From contig JAUCBJ010008088.1 in assembly GCA_032718475.1 (NCBI GenBank), forward strand, positions 16,199 to 80,198: 64,000 bases of DNA, in the 5' to 3' direction. Shown here piece by piece: positions 45,001 through 55,758 of this stretch. The stretch comes from Nemertoderma westbladi. Taxonomy: Eukaryota > Xenacoelomorpha > Nemertodermatida > Nemertodermatidae. Numbering within the stretch: the first letter of the stretch is position 1; the number at the start of each line of letters is the position of its first letter. The translations under genes and the position numbers were made by a program. The notes beneath the pieces were generated by a model. It was given only the letters and a program-made list of their open reading frames with translations. It was not told where the DNA came from and did no database searches.

Positions 45001-48000
45001 ATATTATAAAACTTAGCAGTAAATTTGAGAGCCGATTCCCAAAGACATTCCTACAAAATGTAATTAGCAGAAAGTGAATTGCTAAGCACCGGCGCACAAT
45101 CCGCAGTTGAGGAACAGCACGCAGGGTTGTTCACCGGTGGTCAATCGGAAGTCATAAAGAAACTGGTTTCAGAGCCGCAGCTAACGTGTTATACGAATTA
45201 CTCACTTCAATGAAGTTTGCGTTGATGTAGGTATCGCCTAGGTTGGTAGAGGTTGTCTGCAGCGGGACCCGGGAGTGGAGGTTGGGCAGCATATTGTAGC
45301 GGTTCTTGGTTCGAACCCCGTGGATGTCGAGTTGTTCCGCGTGATTCATGGGGATGTCCCAGAACTCGAGATGGAGTTGGGGCAACGCGTCGCGGTGCCG
45401 GACCAACTCGACCCAGGACAGCGAGTGGCTGTAGGAGTCGAGGATTCGTCGCACATTGGCCGCGTCCATGTGGAACGGACTCGGGCTGAGACTGTCCACG
45501 TCCGCGCCAGTCTGCGGTTTGATCTCGATGGTTAGCGACGTGTTGGAGCCCCTGCGTTCTAGTAGACCTCGAGTTCGGGCGCGTTTCAGTTGCAGGTTCT
45601 CCGTGGACGGCTGAATCTTGCGACCTGAACAATAAATATCTTACAGTTGTTGTGGATAGTAACTATAGTAACTATAAACAACCCCAAAACACAAATACCA
45701 TAATATTGATAAACCGGTGAACGATTGGATAGGCAGATAACTAAACCTGGAATGTAAGTGGATTAAAGGGCATAAAATATAATTTAAAGAGGTTAGAGGA
45801 ATTACATTGACTCACCTAGAATAATCTAGAACTCATGGAATATTGTCTCACCTAGACTAATATTAGAGTTCATAGAATATTGACACACCTAGACAAAGAC
45901 TAGAGTAGAGATCATGGAATATTGACTAAGTTAGACTAAGACTAGAGCTCATAGAATATTGCCTCATCTAGACTAAAACTAGAGCTTTGGAATATTGACT
46001 CAATTGCCTAGACAAAGAAAGTCTAGAGCTCATAAAATATTGACTCAGCTAGACTAATACTAGAGCTTATGGAATATTGGCTCACATAGACTAAGACTAG
46101 AGTATAGCTCATGGAATATTGACTCACCTAGACTAAGACTAGAGCTCATAGAATATTGACTCACCTAGACTAAGACAGAGTTCGTAGAATATTGACTCAC
46201 CTAGACTAAGACTAGAGTCATGGAATATTACTCACTTAGACTAAGACAGAGTTCGTAGAATATTGACTCACCTAGACTAAGACTAGAGTCATGGAATATT
46301 GACTCACTTAGACTAAGACTAGAGCTCACAAGAAAATTGACTCACGTGGACTAAGACTAGAGATCATGGGATATTGACTCACTTAGAATAAGACAGAGTT
46401 CGTAGAATATTGACTCACCTAGACTAAGACTAGAGTCATGGAATATTGACTCACTTAGACTAAGACTAGAGCTCACAAGAAAATTGACTCACGTGGACTA
46501 AGATTAGAGCTCATATAATATTGACTCACCTAGTGACTAAGACAGAGTTCATAGAATATTGACACAACTAGACTAAGATTAGAGCTCATATAATATTGAC
46601 TCACCTAGACTACGACTAGAGCTCTAGAATATTACCTCCTTGACTCACTTAGAATAACACTAGAGCTCATAGAATATTGACACAACTAGACTAAGATTAG
46701 AGCTCATATAATATTGACTCACCTAGACTACGACTAGAGCTCTAGAATATTGCCTCCTTGACTCACTTAGAATAACACTAGAGCTCATAGAATATTGACT
46801 CAACTAGACTACGATTAGAGCTCATAGAATACTGACTCACTTAGACAAAGACTAGAGTTCATAGAATATTGACTCACTTAGACTAAGACTATATACAGCT
46901 CATAGAATATTGACTCACCTAGACAAAGACTAGAGCTCTAGAATATTGCCTCCCCTAGACTAAGACTAGAGCTTATGGAATATTGACTCACCTAGCCTAG
47001 ACTAAGAAAGACTAGAGCTCACTGACTCACCTGGACTAATACTAGAGCTTATGGAATATTGGCTCACATAGACTAAGACTAGAGCTCATGGAATATTGAC
47101 TTACCTAGACTAAAACTAGAGCTCATAGAAAATTGACTCACCTAGAATAAGACTAGAGCTTATGGAATATGGACTTACCTAGACTAAGAAAGAGCTCCTA
47201 GAATATTGACTCACCTAGACTAAGACTAGAGCTCATGGAATATTGACTTACCTAGACTAAAACTAGAGCTCATAGAAAATTGACTCACCTAGACTAAGAC
47301 TAGAGCTTATGGAATATGGACTCACCTAGACTAAGACTAGAGCTTATGGAATATGGACTTACCTAGACTAAGAAAGAGCTCCTAGAATATTGACTCACCT
47401 AGACTAAGACTAGAGCTCATGGAATATTGACTTACCTAGACAAAAACTTGAGCTCATAGAATATTGGCTCACCTAAACTAAGAAAGACTATAGAGCTCAT
47501 AGAATATTGACTCACCTAGACTAAAACTAGAGCTTATGGAATATTTGCTCACCTAGACTAAGACTAGAGCTTATGGAATATTTGCTCACCAAGACTAAGA
47601 TTAGGACTCATGGAATATTAACTCATTTAGACTAAGACTAGAGCTCATAGAAAATTGACTCACCTAGTAGACTGGGATACAGAGTTCATAGAAAATTGAC
47701 TCACCTAGACTAAGACTAGAGTTCATAGAATATTGACTCAACTAGAGCTATCGAATTGACTCACCTAGACTAAGACTAGGGCTCACAGAGTCCATCTTGA
47801 CTCGCAACTTCGCAGTGATCCCCTTCTCCACATCGGCATCTGAACGAGAGCGGCGTCGATATAAAACCCACCCCAAAACCTGAAATAAATAAATTGAACG
47901 AAATTTACTATTTAGCAAATAAACGAACCGGTAACATAAATCCGTTACGAAGTCCCAACGCGTCGCAAATGGAATGGAAACTAAAAGTCCTCGCAAATTG

Positions 48001-51000
48001 CGATATTCTCAACGAGAGCGCCAAGCCTAGCTAGCTTATATATTTTAATTTCCAAATGTATTTATACGGTTAATGTTGGAGGAGTGTGGCATTGTCTAGT
48101 TCACATTCACACGCACTAGTACAACCTAATGTAATACTGCGAACTACGTGAAATAAAAAATATAAAATATGTAACCTCTTACCCCATAAACGGGTTCGTT
48201 TTGATAAAATATTAGAACTTAGAGTTTCTAGTTGTCGATATATATATATTACACAAAATTTAATGAATTTGGGAAACCTACTATTACCTTTTCTGGCTGT
48301 CAGAATCAATAAAATTATAAAAAAAATACGTAATGTGGTACCGGTATACTATTTACCATTTCGACCAAAACGTCCCGGCACTTGACGCAAATCATGGAAG
48401 TCATCAAAATAAGAAATTTATATTTTCCTTAAAAAACGTCGGCTGATGAGTCTTGATTTTATATTACTAATAAAAGGAAAGGTGATAAAAAAGTGAAAAA
48501 AAATGAAAATTAAAGCGACAAAAAAGAAACTATAATTATCTCGATAATGTTCAGTAAGGCTAGTTAGTAGTTACTCTCACCTGTTTCGAAAGATTTTCTG
48601 ACACAATACTCATAGAACTCCGTCTACGCTTAACTACAGGTACGTGAGAACAACGGTTCTTTAGAAAATCCATAAAAATGTTTCTACTAATAAACAAATG
48701 TATAAAATATAAATAAGAAGTATCAAAACTAATTATTATTGCATAGAACTTAAATAAGAAAAGATACAACTAAACTAATTTTAAAGGATACAACTAAACT
48801 AATTTTAAAGGATACAACTAAACTAATTTTAAAGGATACAACTAAACTAATTTTAAAGGATACAACTAAACTAATTTTAAAGGATACAACTAAACTAATT
48901 TGAAAGGATACAACTAAACTAATTTTATAGGTACGCGTGCGATATATTATAATATGGATAACAGAAAGGAAGTCTGCTCTGTAGTTAATTAGTCAGAGAT
49001 ATGTAACTGCTACAAATAAATATTAAGAGCAGATTGCCGCACACACACACACACATCGTAAACAACCTATGTTATATGTCCACGCAAGCTGTCCTACCTC
49101 CTATTGTAAAAGCAATAGAGTAGTAGTTAAGAGATTAATTGCCAACAATGACGTCACGCATATCGAGTTGCAATGTGTACAAAGCAAATAAATACGACAG
49201 TAAACTAAGTATAGCTTATATAGCAGACATACGAATTATTATTACTATTATAGGCCTATAAACAGTAAAGTAACTGATGGTTGTAAGATCACTATGTACA
49301 AACAGGTAATACATCAATGGGAAAGATGATAGATCAGATAATGAAGGACGCCCAGTCCATTAGTAATGCCCACTACCGAAGGGCAAACACATTGACAAAA
49401 TGATGACAGTTATAGTTACTGTACCGTATAACAACCATTCAGCTTCGACCAATCAGAAACTATCCAATTACGTCCCGTGGAATACCCTGAAACAATGCCG
49501 ACCTAATCGATTAAACAATCATTAGGGAACCATAACAACAAAAAATAAATAACCTCATTTCTAACACTATCGATTGATGATGCTACTATGATGCTGAGCG
49601 GACAGCCTCGAATAAAACCATTGCAATATCCATATGATGACGTTTGTGGACTTCATTCAATAATTAACAAAGACGAGATAGAATGCAATAAGTAATAGGA
49701 AAAACCCGGCTTCGTTGGTTTGATTAATGTCAGTGTTTTCCAGGAATTGATGGCAGTATGGGCGGTGAAACCTTCACATCACGATCACATGCCCCACAAA
49801 GTAAGCTCATGGGAATCTATGTATTTAATACACGAGGTTTAGAGATACTGTAACTCGTATCATTCAGAATAATTTGAAGGGACTGACATTTTTAATTCGC
49901 CACTAATGAAACGCAGGGCAACATTTACATCAGCTGGATACAACAACACATGACAAACGCCAAGCTTTATGGTACAACCACTTGGCCTTGAGGATGCGGA
50001 TGATCTAGCAAATGTATTAATATGGTAGTTCCGTGCAAATGTCATGGGTGATAGGGAGATGTGGCGGCGCAACTCTGTCGACAAGGAATGCTGTGCCAGC
50101 ATTCTTAATATATAAGTAATATGTATATAATGCAGATGCAATGCAGCATTCCGACCCTAGTTCTTCAGCCCCCCCCCCCCCCCCCCCCCCCCTGTTTCCG
50201 CGTATGTACTAAATTCGTCGATCCATATGGGGCGGGGTGGAGAGTACTGGGTCCATATCTCATATCATCAGTCTTCACTTATTTATTTATGAATCAAGCA
50301 AAAAAAATACAAATTTAAGAATATAATTAAGTATTACGTGGGAAATAAAGTCTTAAACGTATAGCATATATTTCCAAAACTGGATGGTTGGTGGCTGGAT
50401 GGAAAACATTAAAAAATTTGCACCGAACAAATTAGATATTTTAACATACAACTAAATTATTCAGAACCAAATATATTTCTCTGCAGCACAACTTTAAATA
50501 TTTTCGTTGTTCCCATATCCATGGATGGTATTTGGAAACGAAACTTGGTTAAATGTTAATAAATTTTGGAATGAATTTTATTGGTTGGTTGCCTTTTGAA
50601 TTGTATATTTATACTTTTTCAAAACAAACATCAACTTTTTGTGGACCATTGAACATTATATATTCGCATTCAGAAGGGGCGCCCATGTGAAGAATACCAG
50701 GATTTCACTTTTCGGTCGACTTTTTATTGCAATTTTATATATGAAGATGTTTTATTTTTTTAAATTTATCTTTATTAAGTGTTTTATAACGCTTATTTCT
50801 GTCTTATAACCTGTACATATACTAATTCGTTTAATGTTTTGGTTAGATTCAGCCCATCCGTAACCTGTGTTTTTGGTGAAAACCTGGTATTTTTCACATA
50901 GGGGTAACTGCAAAGTGAAATATAACGGCAGAAAGTCTGGTATACTTCCCATGGGCCCAGATGGGGGTGTTGTCGCCCATATGAAGAATACCAGGATTTC

Positions 51001-53996
51001 ACTTTTCGGTCGACTTTTTATTGGAATTTTATAGTGAAGATTTTTAATTTTTTTTAATTTATCTTTATTAAGTGTTTTATAGCGCTTATTTCTGTCTTAT
51101 AACATGAACATATACTAATTCGTTTATTGTTTTGGTTAGATTCAGCCCTTCTATAACCTGTGTTTTTGGTGAAAACCCGGTATTTTTCACATAGGCGTAA
51201 CTGCAAAGTGAAATATAACGGCAGAAAGTCTGGTATACTTCCCATGGGCCCAGAGGGGGGTGTTGTCGCCCATGTGATGAATACCAGGATTTCACTTTTC
51301 GGTCGACTTTTTATTGGAATTTCATATAATATATGAAATTCCAATAAAAAAATTAAAAATCTTCATATTATGAAGATTTTTAATTTTTTTTAATTTATCT
51401 TTAATAAATGTTTTATAGCGCTTATTTCCGTCTTATAACCTGTACATATATTCATTCATCCCTTTTATTCAAGCTAGATTCAGCCCTTGGTACATGGGGT
51501 AACTGCAAAGTGAAATATAACGGCAGAAAGTCTGGTATTCTTCACATGGTCCGGTGTTGTTAACTATTAACGTAGGATTAACCCACAAATTCTGACGACT
51601 CAATTCCAGTGCTGTCCCCCCAGAACTATACTCCCCAGAGGAAACCCAGGTACTCAATTAACTACCATAAAGGATGCAAGGCAGATATGCACCCTGCCTT
51701 AGTGTCTAGTCAATTTGAAACATTCGTGACGCAACAAAAACTACCCTGGCCAGCGGCCACGATTGCGGGGATCGAACCCTCGACCTCCGGGTCCGGGAGA
51801 GATATGAATTCAATGCAAAGGATATAACTTCAACAGCAAAGTGGGAGGCGCCAGGCGCCCATGTGAAGAATTACAGGTTTTCACTTTTCGGTCGAAATTT
51901 TAGTGTTCGTTGGATCAGATATTAAGATATAATTATTATCAGAAGTCAATTAATTAATTACCGTACCCATACTATACAGTAGGGCTAGAAATTGACTTCG
52001 TAATTTTCTATTAATCCAAATCAGCTTAGATTTTAATAAATCGACATTGTTGGAATAAATTAAAACATATTGACATTGATCCGATGGACTAATAGTATCC
52101 ATTCATGCGTGCACGGACACACCGGGTGTTTCATTATATTAAGCACGCAGTCAGGAAGTACAGTACAACCGCGGTAACCCGTCCATCTGCTAACCACGCC
52201 GGTTGAACACATGGGATAGGCCGAACGAAGGGAATACCATTCATAAAACATCCGCTGGGCCACAGCAAACCTTCCTATCCTAATGAAGTTCCCCGCTTCA
52301 CTCACACGAGAGTCCGCTAAGTTACAGCAAACCAGTGACCGTTGAACCCCATTCGGAGAAAAATACTAATGCCAGCAGTGGGATATACCATGATAGCATC
52401 ACAGGCGGTGGTTGGGTCGCCTGGCTGGTGCAGTAGAATTATATAATTTACATAGATCTCTTGATTGGTGGATTATCTTAACCATGGCAACCCACTCATT
52501 GAAGAGCCAGATAAGAATGAATGGAGATTGTTGAGTACGTTTGCTGAATACACGCGCGCGCAACCACAGGTGGGAAGAACTGCTCCTACACAGCCGAACA
52601 ATAAAATATTTCAAGACAGATAATCTTATGGAATCGGGAAGGCAAGCTAAAGCGAAAAAAGCCTTACAGCAGCCACCGTGAAGCCAATGAATGAATATAT
52701 TTCCTATACAATAATTTAATTAATAACAGAAAATCTAAAAGCCCACGAAACTTGATACAGACGATAGGACTTACCAATTGTATTTTCTTAATAATGGTAT
52801 TGCGAATAATTGATAGTATATGAAAATACTAAGAGACAATAATAATTATAAGAAAGGCAGTCAGTTAGGCTTCCCAGTGTCCAACGCAGCTACTTCCAGA
52901 ATTCCAGGTAGCCTTGAAGCCGCGTCAGAAGATATTCCTACTGTTTCTAGAAATCATCACGTGGATAACATTAAATTATATGATTTTCTTTTCTAATTAA
53001 TTAATCTTGAAAAATAAAATTGCCTCACTTGCTTTAATTTAACGCATGGAGTAATGTGAGTGGGTTTGTCGCATGTCACCTCACCGTACAAGGGTACATC
53101 ACGAGAAATACGGTACTAAAAAGCTACTAATTTAATAGTAATTCCGGATTCCGAATTCCGGAATTTATACTGCTTATTCTATTTACCTATTTAGCATGTT
53201 ATTGAGTTTGCAACAATATTTAAATAATTTAAATTAAACTGTCGCGAAATTAAATGGGTATCGCTGTTAAATAATATGTTAATTTTCGTATAATCGAAAA
53301 CTTTATATTATTACAGTTTTACTCGCCCCACCTCTAACACCTCACGCATTTAAACAATAATCTTACACAGTGCTGGTTTAATAAGATTTGCAGTAAATAG
53401 TTATAATGCTGATTTAATTGTCAGCCATTAATAAAACGCCCCACAAAGAAAAAAAAATTCAAATATCTTACATTGGATATACTCTGTACGTACGGCGTAC
53501 ATACATAGTGGCTTATATTCGATTAGATATCGCATAAAATAAATAAACAATATGCGCCATGCAGGTTAGGTTACATATATAATATTTAAGAGTGTGAAAA
53601 CACAATATCAATCAAGTATAAAGAAAGCAACCGATAGGGGATAAATGTACTACTTGACCATCGCAGCTGAGGATATAAACTAAAGTTTTGAGCAAATTAG
53701 ATTATAATTCAAAAATTAAATCAACTCTCCACAAGAACACAACCACCATTGACCAACACGATGGTGGGTAGGTCACAACGCAGTAAGGCGCTAGATTTGT
53801 ACGAACTGGTTAATGCCCCCTCATCCAATTTTACATCCATTTAATGTAAAATGCTCGCTTCTTTTGAAATGGAAGCAAACCGGCACTATAAACAGTCGTA
53901 GAAACTTACCGTTGCACCGACGAGTACAAGCACTAGTATAATCCCGCCAACGATTCCGCTAACAACAGGGTGATCTACTAAGATATTAATCGCCAT
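35566..53996 (-). CDS. Membrane-anchored KIM-type protein tyrosine phosphatase (8 exons)
   Basis: Joined exons: 53996-53910, 47879-47765, 45624-45206, 44658-44521, 37942-37874, 37538-37371, 37157-36982, 36025-35566. Total 1,632 nt, 543 residues, every junction in phase. Residues 11-36 form a membrane helix followed by RRRSR, predicting an outside N-terminus. A kinase-interaction motif ([17 protein letters not shown], 87-103) with a PKA-type RRGS site (Ser94) marks the PTPRR/PTPN5/PTPN7 family, which docks and dephosphorylates ERK and p38. The catalytic domain has KNRY (174-177), WPD (314-316), HCSAGLGRT with Cys352 and Arg358, and the Q-loop MVQTLEQY. It should be active. Human PTPRR has 657 and PTPN5 565 residues. 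I cannot decide which paralogue this is; it may be the pre-duplication ancestor. Tandem arrays fill introns 2 and 4 and follow the stop. Confidence 0.93.
36395..36670 (+). repeat. Interspersed repeat in PTP intron 7 with poly-C tract
   Basis: GAAGAATACCAGACTTTCTG then CACTTTGCAGTTACCCC, a C run (36,449-36,471), then AACCACAGGTTACAGAAGGG and CTTCATATATTAATTTCCAA. The same modules occur three times, inverted, at 50,680-51,560. Confidence 0.8.
36982..37157 (-). CDS. PTP coding exon 7: catalytic P-loop
   Basis: Acceptor ctccag then [20 protein letters not shown], the signature [12 protein letters not shown] and [10 protein letters not shown], ending in two bases of Arg before donor GTTAGT. The usual Ile of HCSAGIGR is Leu here, a conservative change. 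Catalytic Cys352 and Arg358 are intact. Confidence 0.94.
37371..37538 (-). CDS. PTP coding exon 6: WPD loop
   Basis: Acceptor ATTTAG then [20 protein letters not shown], and [14 protein letters not shown], ending LLEVIRQ before donor GTTGGT. 56 codons, phase 0. The general-acid Asp of the WPD loop is at residue 316. Confidence 0.93.
37747..37769. repeat. Poly-G tract in PTP intron 5
   Basis: About 21 consecutive G on the plus strand (poly-C on the gene strand), about 105 nt downstream of the exon 5 donor. Such tracts can form G-quadruplexes on one strand. Confidence 0.85.
37874..37942 (-). CDS. PTP coding exon 5: YWP segment
   Basis: Acceptor TTCCACAG then [20 protein letters not shown] and EIQ before donor GTGCGT. 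23 codons, phase 0. The C..YWP block is characteristic of receptor-type and KIM PTPs. Confidence 0.92.
38000..38872. other. Unique-looking part of PTP intron 4
   Basis: No exon supported. A minus-strand open frame at 38,126-38,470 has no PTP-like content and no suitable splice context. TATATATAT near 38,518 is a short AT repeat. Confidence 0.5.
40535..42970 (-). mobile_element. RTE-like non-LTR retrotransposon, 5'-truncated, inserted in the minisatellite
   Basis: A 2,436-bp insertion flanked by a 10-bp target duplication ATTACAGGAA (40525-40534 and 42971-42980). Its 3' end on the minus strand runs GCATGCCGATGCTAGTAGTAGT, a short TAG-type tail instead of poly(A), as in RTE-like clades. The 5' end is cut within the endonuclease domain. 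It lies in the same orientation as the host PTP gene. Confidence 0.92.
40574..42952 (-). CDS. Partial endonuclease plus complete reverse transcriptase (non-LTR)
   Basis: The reading frame is open from the truncated 5' end through 792 codons. It starts in the C-terminal part of an APE-type endonuclease (SQIDHILF, then [10 protein letters not shown] near residue 55). A reverse transcriptase follows with [15 protein letters not shown] (near 295), [21 protein letters not shown] (near 420), [13 protein letters not shown] (near 485) and the catalytic [10 protein letters not shown] (near 534). After it come the C-terminal [10 protein letters not shown] and [11 protein letters not shown] blocks typical of RTE-like proteins. 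No inactivating change is visible in the retained part, but the missing 5' end makes the copy non-autonomous. Confidence 0.92.
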   Translation of the reverse strand: MFSAGTQFKKRTGKLWTHSGPSGHKSQIDHILFRRKYRSSIQDCNAFTLRPFSSDHRLIVAKVRLSLRASRTTKSALPRHDWSSLLQQPSVRSSFTLQLSNRYEALASEAADHCEGYTAFTEAVKLAAAETVPVYPRNRKRAPWTDNKIQKCRNDLHKAQKESRLKQTTAAKNAVKAASRSLNRQYSVNLQKLINQQVDAINDADDSRQSSQAWKSINLLTGRKSQPTTKVKAESPADRLNGWKAHFEKLLNNDRVLPDNFIEVKVSESVLPDIPIGDISFAEVKAAAKSIKTNRASGVDGVPPEVFKIPECLKLIYPIIVDMYRTTRVPQEMKTNKLVPVPKKGNLTLYGSFRGISLISIAAKLYNRILLNRIRDPIERLLRGNQNGFRKGRGTMEPILALRRIIEELSKKKDRHLAVIFVDFFKAFDSVSRSRMFSILSLYGIPDEIIAAIRSVYDGSTTFVSTVDGDTEPFEVLWGVLQGDTLAPFLFIIVVDYVLRMSLDHHNDDGVMITPPTGSRSRGNPAKYLTDLDFADDLGVLSESLEGAQRLLSSLEHAASSVGLFINSRKTKILTVNFESPQQVSDRMSISSKDGMLEHVDDFCYLGSWIRKSGEDLRIRKGKAWAALNRLSRIWKSPRINRKLKVRLFRAAVVPVLLYGSPCWALTAEDTKSLDGTFTRMLRRVHCVKYNAHISNQTLYNIGGVSLVPPSLTLEQNRLRFAGHCFRREDQPVHNLVLWQPHGVNKHGGQPMTFLRRILKDTGLKDADDLANVMGDRELWRCNFVDKPAQHS
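43576..43913. mobile_element. Inverted-repeat element with hammerhead-like core
   Basis: Arms of about 77-80 bp (43576-43655 and 43835-43913) are near-perfect inverted copies (CTCTCCCATCTCCACTTCGG and its complement). Between them on the minus strand, CTGATGA (complement of 43682-43688) and GAAAC (complement of 43661-43665) flank a GC-pairing segment, the arrangement of a hammerhead core. No ORF. A short element from a Penelope-like or retrozyme-like source is possible. Confidence 0.65.
44421..44520 (-). repeat. Donor-like ~25-bp tandem repeat abutting exon 4
   Basis: On the sense strand the intron starts GTTAGTAAGTGAGGTATGGG and continues as about four units of GTGAGTAAGTGAGGTATGGG plus ATAG. 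Each unit holds overlapping GTGAGT and GTAAGT donor consensuses, and the array begins at the authentic splice site. Confidence 0.88.
44521..44658 (-). CDS. PTP coding exon 4: TQGP motif
   Basis: Acceptor TTTCCACCAG then [19 protein letters not shown], and [20 protein letters not shown], ending ...KHR before donor GTTAGT. Exactly 46 codons in phase 0. FIATQGP and ADFWNM are invariant PTP blocks. Confidence 0.93.
44785..44871 (-). repeat. tRNA-derived SINE head in intron 3
   Basis: On the minus strand it begins GTCCCACTTCGGCGAAGTGG and shows an A-box (GGCGAAGTGGTTAAG) and a perfect B-box (GGTTCGATCCC) about 35 nt apart, as in Ser/Leu-type tRNAs with a long variable arm. The acceptor ends do not pair, so it is a SINE relic. 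A related copy lies near 51,735-51,850. Confidence 0.7.
45206..45624 (-). CDS. PTP coding exon 3: KIM and start of catalytic domain
   Basis: The acceptor TTGTTCAG is followed by two bases completing a Gly codon, then [10 protein letters not shown]. It contains the kinase-interaction motif, [27 protein letters not shown] and the pTyr-loop KNRYNMLPN, ending [10 protein letters not shown] before donor GTGAGT. A second AG 15 nt downstream (45611) could act as an alternative acceptor. The exon is markedly GC-richer than the introns. Confidence 0.92.
45790..47770 (-). repeat. Intron 2 minisatellite of ~37-bp units carrying a 5' splice-site consensus
   Basis: About fifty diverged units fill almost the whole intron. 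On the gene's sense strand each unit contains GTCTTAGTCTAGGTGAGT followed by CAATATTCTATGAGCTCTA. The CTAG|GTGAGT core matches the metazoan donor consensus at eight positions. The right-most unit overlaps the donor of exon 2, so the array appears to have grown by tandem duplication of a segment spanning the exon/intron border. Unit length varies from about 30 to 45 bp, with CTTAC and TTAGA variants of the core. Confidence 0.92.
47765..47879 (-). CDS. PTP coding exon 2: stop-transfer and juxtamembrane
   Basis: Acceptor TTTCAG then [19 protein letters not shown]. Two donors are possible: TCT|GTGAGC at 47787, or CTAG|GTGAGT at 47765. The second is a better consensus and leaves the one-base overhang needed by the acceptor at 45625. 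It falls inside the first unit of the intronic minisatellite. With the first donor, phase would be kept only with a second acceptor (45611) in exon 3. Both pairings give an open product differing by about 12 residues, so alternative use is possible. Confidence 0.8.
48762..48930. repeat. 24-bp tandem repeat in PTP intron 1
   Basis: About seven nearly identical copies of AAAGGATACAACTAAACTAA plus TTTT, ending at TTTTATAGG. Purely AT-rich. Confidence 0.9.
49980..50165 (+). mobile_element. Old 3' fragment of the RTE-like family
   Basis: Diverged match to the element's 3' end: GATGATCTAGCAAATG, GTCATGGGTGATAGGGAG, GGAATGCTGTGCCAGCATTC and GCAATGCAGCATTCCGACCC. It carries insertions relative to the copies at 40.5 kb and 61-63 kb. 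A poly-C tract (50,168-50,192) follows. Confidence 0.75.
50680..51570. repeat. Three tandem copies of a ~300-bp interspersed repeat
   Basis: Copies at about 50,685-50,985, 50,986-51,290 and 51,291-51,570 share GAATACCAGGATTTCACTTT, then TCGGTCGACTTTTTATTG, then GCAAAGTGAAATATAACGGC. The third contains a small palindrome (TTCATATAATATATGAA). The family also occurs, inverted, at 36.4 kb in the same gene. Confidence 0.85.
51730..51850 (-). repeat. SINE relic with pol III B-box
   Basis: The minus strand has a GGTTCGATCCC B-box (complement of about 51,768-51,778) preceded by ATATCTCTCCCGGACCCGG, resembling the SINE at 44.8 kb. The A-box half is degraded. Confidence 0.55.
51851..53909. other. Rest of PTP intron 1
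   Basis: AT-rich with no coding exon that continues the PTP reading frame. 52,060-52,620 is somewhat more GC-rich and has short open frames on the minus strand, but none resembles a known protein. Confidence 0.45.
53910..53996 (-). CDS. PTP coding exon 1: membrane helix
   Basis: ATG at the complement of 53994-53996, then 29 codons ending ...LVLVGAT before donor GTAAGT. It encodes most of the membrane helix, leaving an ectodomain of about ten residues. An in-frame TGA lies some 12 codons upstream. An overlapping upstream ATG in another frame (at about 54,013) opens a 13-codon ORF that could reduce translation. Longer isoforms from upstream promoters cannot be excluded. Confidence 0.75.
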
Positions 53997-54654
53997 GACA
54001 AGTAGACCACCCCTTTCATAACACCCAAACCCAGGCAATCAACTTATAATACATCACGGTAAACGCATCCCACCTTCACTTCACTTGTGTTGGAAGACAT
54101 ATTTGTATATGGCAACTAGAAACAAATAAATAAAACCTAAATGAATGTAGAATATTATTATTAGGTCTGAGTAATTATTTATTAAGATTAAATTATTAAT
54201 ATCACAGTAACACCATCTCCTGGAATATGGGGTCTTGATTCAGGTATGGTTCATTGATGTTAAATTATAGATTAAGGGAAAAGAGCAGGTTACATCATTC
54301 TAATTTCTAACCACAGAAAGTAAATAGCGCCGCAGGTTACAATATCAACTTAGCGAGGCCGCAGTAATCAGTTGAAATTTTCAGATTGTTAGTTTCTATT
54401 TTCACTGCCAGAAGGGTGAATTTCAATTGCCAGAGCCACCTACAAACGACTCAGCTAGTTTTTGCCATAGTATATATGCGCTAATTTATTTTAAACAGTC
54501 AGGTCAGGTCCCCACTATGGCAGTAATGTGGTACTACATGTAGCTGTCAGCCCAGTAGGGCAGGCCCGATAAGCACTTAGCCTATTCATTATTTAGTATT
54601 GTCATTATAGTATTTCATTATTATATTATTATATCATTGTAGTACGGTATTTCA

Positions 54655-55035
54655 TTATTGTTTTTATGGATGTAACTCGAAATATTAACCCTCATTACCA
54701 ATCATATATCATATAAACTTTCACCGTTGGGATTACGTTATTTTAAAACATTGTAAGTGATTACATTTGGGACTTAGCTGAAATACTACTGGTATTTATT
54801 AGACCTATTAAATTACCGCCCTATTAAATTACCGCTGTTGGCTGTATGTCAATTATTATACAATGGAATACCAGTAATGGATTCCAACTACATATTTTTA
54901 AAAAAAGTTCAATTTTAAACCCTTCTCCAAAAGTTGAATTTTAAACCTGTAAACCATTCTCCAAAAGTTTAATTCTAAAAAATAAAGTTGAAATTTCAAC
55001 TCAGTCGAAAATAGAACTTCTTCCCGACTGTATGT
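54655..55035 (+). repeat. Dispersed ~380-bp repeat, copy 1
   Basis: Shares ATGGATGTAACTCGAAA, CTTTCACCG..GGGATTAC, ATACAATGGAATACCAGTAA and the TTTCAACTCAGT..AAATAGAACT end with 56,768-57,133. Both contain repeated CCAAAAGTTGAATTTTAAA motifs. Family unknown. Confidence 0.8.
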
Positions 55036-55758
55036 ATTGCTCAAATTTACAGTATTGCATTAACTTACATATTTTTTACTATCTCCCCGTGGACCTGCCG
55101 TGTTAAGTCATGTGACTCTGACTATACTGTTATACCGGTATTGTTTTTAATGTTAATTTGTCAACCAAACTACTCTACTACTGCAAGACCAAAAATTACG
55201 ACTGTAAGGGTAACGTAAAAATACATTACAGCGTTAGCGTTATCTGGTTATACAGTTATTATAACTGTATAACAGCAAGGATGAAGGAGGTTTGTATACT
55301 TACCATGTGGGCTTGCAGGCTATTCAACAAAACTTCCAGCACTATCAGACTATCAAAACTTCTGCACTTATGGCTGTATGGAACTAGCACAGCCAGAGCA
55401 CTAGCACATGCATAAATGAAAAAAGGAAATTAATACCGGTACCATTTATATCTGGATGGATGATGGATGGATTGGATATTCTTATTGCAGTATTGCATAG
55501 GCCTATCTGATCAGCCTATTAGGCCTAATCTGCTACTGGCCTAACCTGCTAACTGCCTAAAACTATACCGGTCAGCCGGTAACTGCAAGAACGGAACGGG
55601 TCTTGTTGCGTTACACAACTCCAGAACTCGTGTGCTGTGTATGAATGTGCTGAAGCGTTCCTACGAATTACCAAAAAAAAATACACAAAAAGTACATAGG
55701 GAGGACCTAATTTTTAAATAGAACCAGACACCAGAGAACTAGTACCAGCCGGGTGACA

